From contig JBHGNT010000001.1 of assembly GCA_043228905.1 (NCBI GenBank), positions 37,200,001 through 37,264,000 on the forward strand: a stretch of 64,000 nt of DNA, given 5' to 3'. The number at the start of each line of letters is the position of its first letter. Position 1 is the stretch's first letter. This DNA is from Azolla caroliniana. Lineage: Eukaryota > Polypodiophyta. Below, piece after piece: positions 27,591-40,206 of the stretch. Below the pieces are notes generated by a model, which did not search any database, was not told the DNA's origin, and saw nothing but the letters and a program-made list of their open reading frames with translations. The position numbers were made by a program, and so were the translations under genes.

Positions 27591-28220
27591 TAGTCAATAG
27601 TTAACAAATCTGAAGGGTTTGCGAGGAATCATGCTTGTATGAAAATTGTAACACTATGCCTCAAAAATGTAATAGATGAAAGCGAGGATAATGATCACAT
27701 CCATTCTTGTTGGCTTAGACACCCTTTCACATGATGTTATACTCGATGTTCTCGTTGTATATTAATTGAGAACTAAAAGAACACGACGTGAGGTATTTTG
27801 TTGTAAATGTCAGTAAATGTTTTTTTAGTATGAAACACATGGAAGAATATAGTCAATCGTTAACAAATCTAAAGGGTTTGCGAGGAATCATGCTTGTATG
27901 AGAATTGTAACACTACCCCTCAAAAATGTAATAGATGGAAGCGATGATAATGATCACATCCATTCTTGTTGGCTTAGACACCCTTTCACATGATGTTATA
28001 CTCGATGTTCTCGTTGTATATCAATTGAGAACTAAAAGAACACAACGTGAGGTATTTTGTTGTAAATGTCAGTAAATGTTTTTTTAGTATGAAACACATG
28101 GAAGAATAGATGGAAGTGACGGTTATCATGGAACATAAGGCATGGATTTCTTTGTTTATCAACTTGATTATCTCTCTGAGAACAAAAGGAGCACATGATG
28201 TGATGTATTTTGTCGAAAGT
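27591..28220. repeat. 259-bp tandem duplication with decayed third copy
   Basis: TAGTCAATAGTTAACAAATC at 27591 recurs as TAGTCAATCGTTAACAAATC at 27850, and the two 259-bp units are nearly identical through GAAACACATGGAAGAATA. A third, strongly diverged partial copy continues to about 28220 (AACAAAAGGAGCACATGATG, GTGTCGGTAAA). Confidence 0.9.
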
Positions 28221-30004
28221 GTCGGTAAAAGAATGCTAATGTGAACATGGATGGATTATAATGCATAGATTATAAGTAAATGTTAGATGCACTTCATGAT
28301 TGATTTAATGCTAGCATGTAGAACATGTTGGAAAAGCGTACAACTGTTACACATAACTCTTTACTACAAGAAGCTTGTACAATGAATGGATCCATGGATG
28401 AAAGGAAGAAGAACAGAAGAGAGGAGCTTTTTGACTTTGACTTTGACCCACACCCACATTAAGAAAATTATTGCTTGCTTATTCTCAAAGTTACCTATGT
28501 ATGATTAGCCAAAATTGAGGCTTTATGTACACGGAAATCGAGATTAAATGGACAATTAAGTAAAAAGGCATAATCAACATAATTATTTAGGATATACACT
28601 AATTTGACTACTAAGCATGCTTAAGAATGGTATATTGGCTTGATTTGCCTAAAAACCTACTTTCGTTTAGCATTCAATCGATATCACATTTTGGCACATC
28701 AAGCAAAAAACAATAAATCAAGCTTCTAAAACTTTAAAATTGTGAAACGTGTACCTTTTTTGAGAAGTACAAGTAACAAATTAAGAAGTTTGAATGAATA
28801 CAACATGCTTACTTTCAAAATGAGATCGTGAAATGAGTAAGGTCTTTTCCTACCACAATGACACGTACTCGCTCTCGGCGCAACATGAATTACACAATGG
28901 TTTGAGCAATGTCTTCTTTTATGGTCTTTATTTTTTTACTTTCTATCATTTGCATGAAATTGAATTCCTCAATGGTGGTGTTGTAGGACATTGAAGATAA
29001 ATTGTATTGCAATTTTGGTGAGGTCATGAAATGTGAAGTTAGCAACCAAGTTCAAGATAAAGAATATGCATGCAATCATAGTTCCATGATAATATTAATC
29101 ATCAAAGAAAATATGTCTCCACGTGTTAATGACCTATATCTTCATTCAAACAACATCCACAACCCTTTAACTGATGGCTCGTCCCAAGTCTCTTCATGCC
29201 AAGTAATGTCCATAATCACGATTCACAACCTATCTTGCTTGTTAAGCAATATTTAATCATACAATAAATGTGATAGTAGGGACTTTGTCCTCGAGTGGCC
29301 ATAAGATATATATGATTTAAGTTACATTGGCTTAAGATTTTTGGATTTGCATGGTTTTATTTTTCGTTTCTTTAGCCACTTCCTCTTCAAAATGTACGAA
29401 CCACATATAAATCTAGATCTATTTTTTCCACAAATATTAATGCTTGGACTAGTTAGTGGAATCGATGATATAGTACGACAAAGATGTAAGAATCGTGAAT
29501 TTTGATGTTTGTAAACATCAGGGTACATTAGAGATATCTTTAAATTGTGTAACTAGGTAGGCACATTTTGGGTTAAAGATTGTTGCATCTATTCATTTGG
29601 GTGTGAAAATTTAAAGAGAAACGCAATGGTTTTCACCATAGAATGAACCATACGTATCATACGGGCATTCGCATTCGGGAATGATTCAATCAAACGTGTA
29701 TGGTAAATCATCTCAAAGTTGGATTGGATTGACTAGGGTCTATATTATATATTGATTCACTCTCAATCCCAATAAGTGGACTCTAATCCATTGTGAATCA
29801 CCAACATAAGTATGGTTGCAATATTTGCATTGTATCACATGCATACTTTTGGGATGCGAATCAAGACATCTCTATCATCCTCACTTTAGAACTTTACAAC
29901 AAAATGATTATGAACTATAGAGATAGAATCAAAATGTGTCATTATAAATTATAATCAAACGTTCAAAAACTCATAAAACGTATATTTGAGAATATGAAGA
30001 AAAC

Positions 30005-30360
30005 ATGACATAGGTAGTAGTAGCGTAACAACTTACCACTAGGGTGACCTAATTTCTAATAAGAAAGAAAGAAAAAGGAACATGACACTAACATAAAATT
30101 TTGCCATGACATTGACAAGAGGATATGAGAAAGCTAAGAATTGAACCCAAGACACAAGTAGTAGAAGCACAACAACTTACCACTAGATTGTGCTTAGTTC
30201 TAATAACAAAAATATAAAAGAAAAAAACTATTATAACACTAACATAAAATTTTGCAATGACATGGTACTAATGAGAGAGAAAGAGATGAGAAAATTGGGA
30301 ATCGAGCCCAAAACTTAGACAACGATAGCACGACTCCTTACCACTAGGCTGAGCTGAATT
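30005..30360 (-). mobile_element. SINE-like cluster with tRNA-type A and B boxes
   Basis: On the minus strand, three head-to-tail units start with CTAGTGGTAAG-type A boxes (plus coordinates about 30336-30354, 30174-30192, 30031-30047). Two have a B-box-like GGGCTCGATTCCC (30297-30309) or GGGTTCAATTC (30135-30147), then a shared GTCATGGCAAAATTTTATGT body and a T-rich tail. The leftmost unit lacks its B half. Units are about 150 bases. The layout is that of tRNA-derived SINEs; target duplications were not resolved. Confidence 0.55.
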
Positions 30361-31952
30361 GTAATAGCTATAAATTTTAAAAAAGAAAATAAAAAGATTA
30401 TGTATTTTTCCCATTTCAAACTTGTTCCTTTCCAAACGTTTGAATGCTTGCACGAACACGAATATTGCGTTCTATGGAACTTTTCACTCATTTTGTTGGC
30501 GAGGAAAATGAAAGTCATTGCCAAGGTTGGGCAGAAAGATGTTTTAGCAACACATTTTTAAGTGTACACGATTCATGATCACAGCTAAAAATGAAAATTG
30601 TAGTAGAACAACACACTAAATCGGAAACGTCAATGAGATGAAAGCACTATGGAGTGTACATATCTAAATGTTACACTCGTTGGTAAGCTTATGGATGAAT
30701 GTATAAGCAAAGTAATTCACACGAGGGACAACTAAAGGTTGGTTGTGACCATATGCCTTCCCATTGTGCACCTAATGTCTCAATTTGCTTATAGTTCGGG
30801 CAAAGGCATAACACAATGGAATTAAGTCGAGGTGTCTACACCTTGCTTGTCTCATTATATTTTACTATGTGCAAGATTCTGAAAAATTTCCTTGTCTATT
30901 TTGTTTAATCAAACTTTAGGGTCATTTTCACATGGAAATGAAGATGTCTAACTGTAAGCGCGATTTGTTAATTATGATTCTACCAAATTTTGGGCATGGG
31001 CATTTTAGTGGGAAGTGTTTTGAAATTACATTTTGGGAGTAAACAAGTTTGCAATAGTGGAGAACTCTTAAACAATAGGCAACTTCGAGAGGATAAAAAA
31101 AAATCTTACATAGTTTGAGGCAACTTCAGTTATAAGTTGACATCATCAATATTAGAAAGGACAGGTATTGCCAATCATACCTAAATTATGTTAACAATAC
31201 TCTAAATGTATACAATGTGAAGTGCACCTTGTAATTTCCTTCATTATGTCGTTAATAATCATTTATACGCAACATGAAGTTCCAAATATAAATAAGTAAA
31301 GCATAAATATAAAACTCTTGTACATTACAAGCCGATTTAGGTCATTTTCCCTTGTTTGGGAGCCCTCAAACAAGTTCGATGATTGGTTTGTACAACTACC
31401 TACTATTGTCTTGAGGATCATTTCATATAGTGTTAATGCCTACACATTGCACATCTATATATCTTTGAGTTCGATGATTGGTTTGCACAAATATCTATGT
31501 GCCCATTAGTAATCATGACATTTATCGCCAAACATATGTCATAGAATAAATATGTAGGCATTAGAGATGCAATGTGTCTATGCTCTTGATTCAAGTTCTT
31601 AGTTAGTTGGTGGGACACCATTATCAAGTCAAGCATCTATACAATTTCAATTAGTTAAGAAGCATATATCTTCGTTCACACATATTAATCATTTAGTAAT
31701 GAACATTATTCGTTCTACAAGTTACAACATTCTAAAAGGCATCCAATTGCTTATGTCAAAGCTAAATGATTTCCCCTCACTATATATTAAAATTGAGGAT
31801 GTCTTATTGGAATGTGGCACTATGCTGAAGAGAGTTTTAAGCCCCCAAGAAGGTACAAATTGAGATCGAATCTACTATTATGTTGGAAGAGATTGATCAA
31901 GAATCTCCCCCATAGTCTTTTTGCATGATCGTGTAGTACAACAACTTTCTTT

Positions 31953-34473
31953 TTATCCTGGGTATGGGAGCAATCCCTTCTCAACACAACACTCCACGGC
32001 AGACTCAAGCATTTCTGGGAGGGTGTGTTTGAATACAAATCCCAGGTTCTTCAATTTTGTGTTGTCCATGTAGTGAGGCACAATCTCTCCAAGGTAATCA
32101 AAGCTACAAGAAAGAATTGGCAGGTTTTTGTTAGTTATGCTTCCCCCAATAGATTGAATGGCATGCCGAATATTAAAGAGTTCAATGAATCACATATAAT
32201 TTAATGAGAAAATATATAAGAATATATTGAAATTGTAATCTTAAAATCAAATCAAGGGGGTAATGTTCGTATGTATGTATGTATGTATGTATGTATGTAT
32301 GCATGCACAGTATGTATGGTGTTACAATTGCTTACTTCTCTGGCAATTTGATCTTGGGGTAGATCTTCTTGAGGATCTCTGCAACCTCAGTGATGGATGC
32401 ATCACAAGCTGACCCGATGAAACGCCCTTTGGCTGCGGGGTTCTCATACAAGAAGATATGGGCATCGATGATATCGTCGATGTGCACATACGAAATGCGC
32501 TTAATGAAATTGTGGTGAGATGTATCCCCTGCCATGTATCCACAAACCCAACAACTTGAAACATCTCTCATGACATGACATGAACACCATTCTACTAATG
32601 AAACTATAAATGAAGCATCTCTTGAAAAAGCAGGCCTCTCTCACCTGTTACAAGTGAGATGGTATCTGCCACACTGTTGGGGATTTTCTCGATCAAGAAA
32701 GGGCCAGCCACCAAAGTTGGCAAGATGGTCACCAAATCTAGCTTGTATTGCTCAGCTAGCTCAAGTGCCTTCTTCTCAGAGAGGGTTTTGGACAAAAAGT
32801 AGGGCTGCCAGAGACGTCAGGTTTATTAGTTCACATCCATGCCTTCATCATATATGACAATAACACATGGCCTTTCTACAAGACTTGATATCCGGGACAG
32901 TTTTCTTCACATTCATGGATATATTAGATGCTCTTACCTTGATACGGTATGGTAAATGGTAGATCTTCCCACATAACATTTTCATAGGTTGCATATACAT
33001 ATTTAACATCCAATTAGAACAAAAGGAAAAACATTTTGGCATTCTTGTCTAACCTACCCATCCATGTGGCTTGTCTCTCACACACATCTCCTCATTCGTC
33101 CAGCACTCCTCAGTGAAATTCTGTTCCGGAATGTCCTCCAGCTGCGTGAAACGTACAGCCGCCGCAGATGAAGTGAACACGATCCTCTTAATTGTCGGAG
33201 CTTTCGAGCATGATTTCATCACATTGATGGTCCCCTGCACTGCAGGGTCAATGCAATCTCTCTGTGACAAAAGGTTCAAAAAGGATCCATCAATAAAGAG
33301 ACTGGAAAATACGAATGAGAAAAATGATAGCGTTGCCTTAACAAGAATACTGAATATCATACGCATTATAAAAACATAAAAAACAAAACTGTAAAGAGGA
33401 AGCATGTGAGGACTCACGTAAGGGTCTTCGAAAGAGAATTCAGTGGGGGAAGCACAATGGAAGACACCATCACATCCGTAGACCGCTTCATCAAATCCCC
33501 CTTCATCAAGCAATTGGCCTTTCACGAGTTGCAGCCTTTCTTTAGCACCAGGCAAGTTACTTAGGATTTGTGTCTTCTTTGGGTCGTCTACAAGTGAGAA
33601 GATCAAAAGAAAAAGGAAAATCGAAGTGTTAATACTATGGATAAGAAAAAATATTTGGAAGTACTAAAATTAAGTGTTGTCCAGACAGAGGAGATAAAGA
33701 GAGAGAAATTGATGAACGATAGGATAGACGTTGTTACACATGTGAAACAATGTGAATGGAGAGAAAAAGCGTGGAAATCCTTGCAACGGTGAGCAGAAGA
33801 AGACTGAGAGTTGCTAAGGATTGAAATCATTACATGGTATTCACTAAGTACACCATCTAATCATCATTGGGTACTTAGCTACCTTCAACAAAAATAAAAA
33901 AATTTATCACATGAACCATCCCATATATATATGTATACTCACTATGAAAAATAATTATAGTGTGTATACATGTAAGGATCGGATATTTCCAAAACATCCT
34001 TCAGCTCAGTTATAGATTACACTTAACAGTTTTTGAAAAAAAATTGCCTTTGGATCATGAAGTCAAAGGTAGAGAAAAAAACCTCCATATTTCTGAGAAA
34101 GAATCTACATGAAAAGCATTCAGATATCAACAAAATTTACCTTCAATAATTAGTTTGTTTTCCGATTTCTTTCATTCTTTTCACACAATGGCGTAGTTTA
34201 TTTTTCTTAATGCAAAATGTGAATTTAGGGCCTGGGGTTATTTTGTCTCTGGATGATTTAATAGGATCTTCATAATGCAGAGATATTTTACGGTTGTGAA
34301 GAAATCAGTGAGGGCAAAAAGGACGGAAAGATACCTGGGTTCCTCACGGTAGCTCGGACTCTGTATCCTTTTTCCAGCAACCTCTTCACCAGCCAAGTGC
34401 CCAAATGTCCTGAAGCACCAGTCACGCAGACTAGCTGAGGTCGAGAGTAGTTCCCTTCAGCAGGAGGAGCCAT
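31953..34473 (-). CDS. DFR/vestitone-reductase-like NADPH-dependent reductase
   Basis: Six exons, minus strand: 34473-34335, 33587-33418, 33261-33058, 32804-32645, 32528-32336, 32103-31953. All introns are GT-AG with matching phases, giving 338 aa; size and six-exon plan are those of dihydroflavonol 4-reductases. Seen: cofactor loop VTGASGHLG (residues 17-25), RATVRNPDDPKK just after beta-2, VFHCASP, catalytic Ser in VFTSSAAAV (about 134-135) and YFLSK (Tyr173, Lys177), then [11 protein letters not shown]. Family reaction: NAD(P)H-dependent reduction of a ketone or related carbonyl in flavonoid, isoflavonoid or phenylpropanoid metabolism, in the cytosol. The substrate-contact stretch after SSAAAV ([11 protein letters not shown]) lacks the VN of classical DFR, and the NWYCYGK motif of cinnamoyl-CoA reductase is absent; DKPHGWPYFLSK is closest to vestitone reductases. 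Substrate therefore unknown. Complete, no defects. Confidence 0.92.
32269..32300. repeat. (GTAT)n microsatellite in intron 5
   Basis: Eight GTAT units in the last intron of the reductase gene, about 35 bases from the exon 5 donor. Confidence 0.95.
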
Positions 34474-34703
34474 TGTGGAAGAGAGAAAGAGACAATAAAA
34501 ACAGAGAAGCTCTGGAGAAGGGAGGGGGGGGGGCAGGGAAAGAGGTGATTGATGATGGCGAAGGATTGAGCTGAGCTCTGGAATCCTTCGTCTGACTTAA
34601 TGTATGAGTATGTATGTATAGGCAGGCACGAGAAGCAGCATGTATGTAGTATGTATGGAATGTGAAGCGAAGAAAGTGAGTGATGAATGAAACACACACA
34701 AAG

Positions 34704-34746
34704 CACGTGCTTCCTCAACTTCATACTTCTCCTTCTCCTTCTCCTT

Positions 34747-34777
<31 letters not shown>

Positions 34778-34903
34778 ATTAAAGAGAGAGATAGAGAGAG
34801 ATTCCTTCCCAAAACCAAACGAGGTACTTGCGGTATGCCACAACTTGTGTATGTGTGTCTACAGTGAGTGTGCTTACTGAAACTTAATGAAAAAACACAC
34901 GTG
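34704..34903. promoter_or_regulatory. two G-boxes upstream of the reductase gene
   Basis: GCACGTGC (CACGTG at 34704-34709) and ACACGTGAG (CACGTG at 34898-34903) lie about 230 and 425 bases upstream of the minus-strand ATG. G-boxes recruit bHLH/bZIP factors at many flavonoid-pathway promoters; the role here is inferred. Confidence 0.4.
34723..34800. repeat. (CTT)n and AG-rich tract near gene start
   Basis: CTCCTT and CTT units (34723-34776) are followed by AGAGAGA sequence (about 34783-34800), 250-330 bases upstream of the reductase ATG; on the coding strand this is an AAG run. Confidence 0.9.
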
Positions 34904-34909
34904 AGTAGT

Positions 34910-36249
34910 CAAGCAAGCGTAAGGATTGGAATTTGATCGGTTGGCCGAAAGAACATAGTTACTTGTCCATGGACAACTCGATTTCTCATTCACTCTATTG
35001 CCCATGATGACTAAGAAATAACGCTATTCAGAGTCCCCCCATCCCATGATCACTTGCTTCTTCTTATGATGTTTACATGATGGTACATACGTCGTTTGGC
35101 CATGGGAAATAAGGCTTCCGAAGGTAGGTATACCACTCTTGAAGAAATATATTTGAAGGAAAGCGTTGTCAAGGACTCGATTCATTCACGACTCTATCTT
35201 TGTTCATCAAAGTAATTTGCTTAATCTCGGCTTTAACCTTGATCACCTAACGACGTTGCTTTTCCAACTCTCCTTACCTTGCCAATGAAAGGTGTGGATG
35301 CTTAGTAGCTAAGTTATCTTATTAAATTCCATGATGCTTCCTTTTCAAGGAACTCAAAACCCTAGCTTAGTAAACAATATTGACAAATTTAGAGGAAGGT
35401 ATTAAAAACAATAAACCATTGGCAAACTACTTTTCTACAACATTGAGCTACCCCCTAATAAATTTGGGCTTAAAATCTTCACGTTTTGACCATTTAATTT
35501 TCGTCGAATCATTGATAAATTAAAGTATTATGATGTACATGACAAGTAAATTGTTGAAACGGGTTTCCTAATTACAAGGTTCAATGACTTTTGTATCCTA
35601 CCTCATTTGAGGGACGACATTGCTCCCCAAACCAATATAAAATATTCATGCATGCTTTCGAAGGAAATCTATTAATCGTGTTTAAGGTTAGATGTAGACT
35701 CTCTCGATAGGTTTTGATTATTGTATAGTAAGTCGACATTAGATTTATAGAAATATTTCAAGATTAGTTAAAAACAAACAATGCATTAGTGATGGGTTGA
35801 TTAGAGAGCATGATGTGCTTTTTCTTGATGCTATCTTGCAACATAGGGATGCCACATTGTTGTGCCTTGTTCTCATGGGCTTCTAATGTTACATGTTCAT
35901 CATATACTCAACCCTTTCATGTTAGTGGCCGACTCTCGTAATTGGTCTCTTTCTTTTATGAAGGGGTGTAATTTGAGCATTATCACTCTCTCCAATAGAT
36001 CATTGGAAGGATTCTTGTCTAATGTTCTCGCCTTCTTCTAATGGTGACATGCTTACAATTTGTGTGGGAACTTTTACCAAGCTCGTTGGCCTTGTTTGAA
36101 AAACACGACGAAGATTCAATTATTAGGAAATTTTAATAAATTTATTATGATGAAGAAAACTTAAGCTCTAGATGGTATTGTTGGGACATTCTAGGCATTC
36201 TCTTTGTACTTCCCTTTGTTAACTTAATCATTTGTTTCAAGAGATCACA
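34910..36249. other. intergenic region, no recognisable gene
   Basis: AT-rich sequence between the reductase promoter and the gypsy element; no gene-like frame, named repeat or RNA gene seen. Confidence 0.5.
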
Positions 36250-36254
36250 AAAAG

Positions 36255-36710
36255 TGTTAGAGCTAGATCCTAATGTAAGCATGAGATAATAATATAATAG
36301 ATAGAAAAATAAGAGAGGGGAGAGAAGAAGGGTGTCGATCCAACCGACCACCTCGGAACGAAGGGATCGAGACGGATTTGAGCCTAGATCGGCGTCCCAT
36401 ACTACCGCCATGGCGTTGAGTCGTACCTAGTACTAGCACGTTCGCTACAAGAGTTTGATCCACCTCAAAGGTCAGAGTCTCGACGTAGTCAAGAGGTGTC
36501 AAATGAGGGTAGCTAGATCTCATATTTATAGCCAGACCTAAGGAACCTAGGCAAGTTCACACTTGACTTTAATGGGTTGTCTCAATACCAAGGATTAAAA
36601 GTAATCCTTCCATTCTTGACACTCTCATTTAACCCACACACTTTATCCACGTGTATAGAATAATACATTACAATCTTACCATGGGATATTATATGGTCCT
36701 ACACCTAACA
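36255..36710 (-). repeat. 3' LTR of the gypsy element
   Basis: 456 bases, TGTTAG...CTAACA. It contains an about 80-base stretch (roughly 36563-36645) missing from the right LTR. Confidence 0.9.
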
Positions 36711-36730
36711 TACTCCCCTCCCCCTCTTTA
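36711..36730 (-). other. polypurine tract of the gypsy element
   Basis: On the minus strand an A/G run, AAAGAGGGGGAGGGGAGTA, immediately precedes the 3' LTR, where plus-strand DNA synthesis is primed in LTR retroelements. Confidence 0.8.
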
Positions 36731-36917
36731 AAACATTGCACTCTTGTAATGAAAAGTTAGGGAAGTTAGTTTTAAGAGTGTTTTCTCGTTCCCATGTAGC
36801 ATATTGTATAAACTTATCCATCCATTTAATTTAAATTCTCAGGTTATTTTAGAGTGCAAATTTTTCGTTTTAACATTAAGAATTCTTTCTAGTATATGTG
36901 GTTTAGAAGTTAATTCT

Positions 36918-39900
36918 TCAAAATGTAACCAGAGTTTCAGTTGTGACTGTATTGTCGTTAGAACCAATAAGTTCTTTTAGACGACTTACATGAAAAACTG
37001 GATGGATTTCAATGTCATCAGGAGGAGCGAGATGATAGGCTGATGAGCCAATGCGTTTGAGGACTGTAAAAGGTCCACAAAACCGTGGGGCTAACTTAGC
37101 GCACTTACCCGTAGACAATGTCTTAGAATTGTGAGGTACACGTAAAAATACCTTCTATCCATGCTTGAATACACATGGTTGCCTATTATGATCAGCATAA
37201 AAACGCGCTCTATCTTGATCAATTTTTATATTATCTCGTGCAATATGCAACATATCTTGCATATCCGAAGAAAGTTTTGCATACTTCGCAACTCATCATG
37301 ATGTATATTAACATCAATCGAGGCTTGTGGCTGAAAACCATACATCAACATAAAATGACTTTATCCTATCAGCGTATGCTTGGAGCTATTATAAGCAAAC
37401 TCCAAAATTAGGAGATAACGTTCCCATTTTGTTGGCTTTGCACCAACATATGCTCGAAGCATGTCCTCAATAATTTGTTTACTAGTCTTGTCTGTCCATC
37501 GGATTGAGGATGATCTGTGGAGCTCATGCTCAATGTAGTTTCTAACTTCTTAAAGACTTGCACCCAAAAGTCGTTGGTAAACTTTGGATCAATCACTCGC
37601 GATATCCATCAGTAATCCATAAAAATGAAATAACTTGTCAACAAATTGGTAAGCCAATTCAGGAGTTGTTCCCGTGGTTTTAGTAGCAATAAATCTGGTC
37701 ATTTTAGTTAGTCTATCAACCACAACCCAAATGGCATCATGGTCTTTTTGGGTGCGAGGAAGGCTAACAATAAAATCCATGGATATACTTTCCCACTTAT
37801 TGGTGGGAATTTCCAAGGGATGTAAAAGTCCAACGGCTTTAAGTTGCTCAGATTTGTTAACCTGACATTAGTGACATTTAGTCACATAGTTATGTATGTC
37901 AGGACGCATCTTAGGCCAATAGAATTGAGTGGGGATGAGAATGAGTGCGCCATGTATTCCAGGGTGCCCTGTTGAGGGTGCATCATGGCATTCAAAAAGA
38001 ATTCTGTTTTTGACCTCAGGCAAACCTTCCCATTATGGTAGAGCATACCGTTAACAATGTGGAAGGATTCCTTCGAGGTTGTGGCGATGTATGTTCCAAA
38101 ATCAACTCTTGCCTAGTATTTTCCACAATAACTGTCATCAGGATACTTTCCTCGAAGGTGATCATAAAGATATGATATTATTTCAATGGAGCTAAGCATG
38201 TTAACTTCATGGATGCGACTCAGTGCATCAACGACAGTATTCATGGAACCTTTACGATATTGTATGGAAAAATCAAAGTCCTGGATGAGATCTGCCATCG
38301 TGCCTTACAACCTTTAAGGTCTTGTTGGGCACAAAAATATTTGAAGGACTCGTGGTCCGTAGTTACCACAAAACGATTTCCATAAAGATAATGGCGACAT
38401 GACTTCAACGCATGGATAACTGCAAATAATTCATTTTCTTGCACAGTATATCAACATTGAGTAGAATCAAGTTTCTTACTCTCAAATGTTATTGGTTTAC
38501 CATCTTGATATAGGATGACACCTATAGCATAATCACTTGTGTCGGTTTCAACCTGAAAAAGGTTTTGAAGGATTTGGTAAAAGAGGCGAAGGAGCCTTTC
38601 ACACTAGGTCCTTGAGTTCCTTAAAGGCGAGGTCTAGTGTAGTATTCCATACAATAGGTTTTGTAGACTTACATGTCTGACCTTTTAGAAAATCAGTAAA
38701 TGGCATCGTTAATTGGGAATAATTGCGAAGAGATTTTCGCAAAAACTCGACAAACCCAAGGAATGATTAGACTTCTCTTATATTTTGAAGGATGGGCCAA
38801 AGTTTGACTTTCTCGATGCAAGATGGGTCAATTTCAACTCCTCGTTTGGTTATGAGATGATAAGTAATTAATTTCTTGAAGAACTCGCATTTTGAGATAT
38901 TCGCATAGAATTGCTTGTCGCGCAATGTTTGTAAAACAAAGCTGACATGTTTAATATGTTCTTCTAATGTACGACTATAGACTAGAATATCATCCAAGAA
39001 AATAACAACAAATTTTCCAAGTGGGTCTCGGAAAATGTCATTCATTTCTTGTTGAAATGTGGCCAGAGCATTGGTCAAACCGAAAAGGCCTGACCAAAAA
39101 CTCGTAATGGTCATAGCGCGTACGAAATGTCGTTTTAGGAACATCCTCCTCACTTATACAAATTTGATGGTAGCATGTAAGAAGATCAAGTTTCGTAAAA
39201 TATCGAGCTCCTTGAAGACAATCAATTAAATCGTTTGTCCGGGGCAATGGATATGAATTCGTGATCGTCACTTTATTTAAGCGTCGGTAATTAATACACA
39301 TACGCCATGCACCCTCTTTCTTTTTTACCAAAAGAACAGGTGCACCCCATGGGGATTTACTATAACGTACGTCGTATATAACCCATTCGTAAATAGTTCT
39401 TGAGTTGCTTAGATACCTCACCCTCTTCCAATCGACTTAGCGATACAGAGGTATACTTCTTTGAACATTTCGGGTTGGCTCCTAATAAATATGCAATTTC
39501 TCGTTTCGTCTCAACTTTCCCGGTCATTTCAGATACAATATTTAAGTATCAGATTTTTCGTCATTTGAATCGTACATCCCCCTCAATTGTAGCGACTCAT
39601 CACATAATGAGTGAATGAAGATTTTAAAACCTAAACCGCATCTGACGACAGGCGAAGGATTGGACACATCTTTCGTAACGATCCAACCCACCTATCCCAC
39701 GCTTCTTAGCCATTCACGAATAATTGAAAGAATGGTGCAACGTTAGATATAATATCTATACTATGGTCTATATTACATTTAGGTGGTAACCCATGTGGTA
39801 GTTCACTCAGAAAAACATCATGAAAATCATTTAAGATTTCATCGAGTTGTGGTTCAAAATATGATAAATGACCCAAGACACTATCAATATTATAAACATG

Positions 39901-40175
39901 AATGTTCAGATCAAGTACACAATAAAATAAAGAAGAACAAGACAACTCGGATATTGATGGAGAAGAAACAATCGAAAGAGATTGTTTTTTTACACATTGA
40001 ATGAAATGAGTACAATTGTTTAGTATGAAGGCAATGGAATGGTGAACCTAATCAATAGATAAGGTAGAGTTTTATTAAAAAACTAGGGATAACCCAGTAT
40101 TACATCAGTGGTATAATGATTCATTACATTGAAGTCTACTTCCTCTATATAAGTATCAATGGAAATTCATAATAA
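36918..40175 (-). pseudogene. broken gypsy pol (protease-RT-RNase H-integrase)
   Basis: Reading leftwards: a retropepsin tail with DVILGYP followed by a stop (about 40090-40135), the pre-RT segment LPHGLPPKCNIDHSI (near 39760-39800), RT fingers [15 protein letters not shown] (about 39300-39360), RT palm VVIFLDDILVYS (about 38975-39015; active-site form FLDD), RNase H with TTDHESFKYF (about 38325-38360) and ADALSR-like VVDALSR (about 38220-38240), integrase core with MDFIVSLPRT and a TDHPQSDGQT block (37470-37790), and the C-terminal GPFTVLKRIGSSAYHL and IHPVFHVSRLK (36970-37085). No chromodomain was recognised. Several frameshifts and stops make it non-coding. Integrase after RNase H identifies Ty3/gypsy rather than copia. 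Confidence 0.88.
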
Positions 40176-40206
40176 ATGAATCGCCCCGTTGATGTATTGT
40201 ACTCTT

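Larger units (their letters stand above)
25952..31950. other. intergenic region, no recognisable gene
   Basis: AT-rich DNA with no frame resembling a known protein. It holds the 3' flank of the histidine-rich gene, a 259-bp tandem duplication (27591-28220) and a cluster of SINE-like sequences (30005-30360). The right end should contain the 3' UTR of the reductase gene on the minus strand. Confidence 0.5.
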
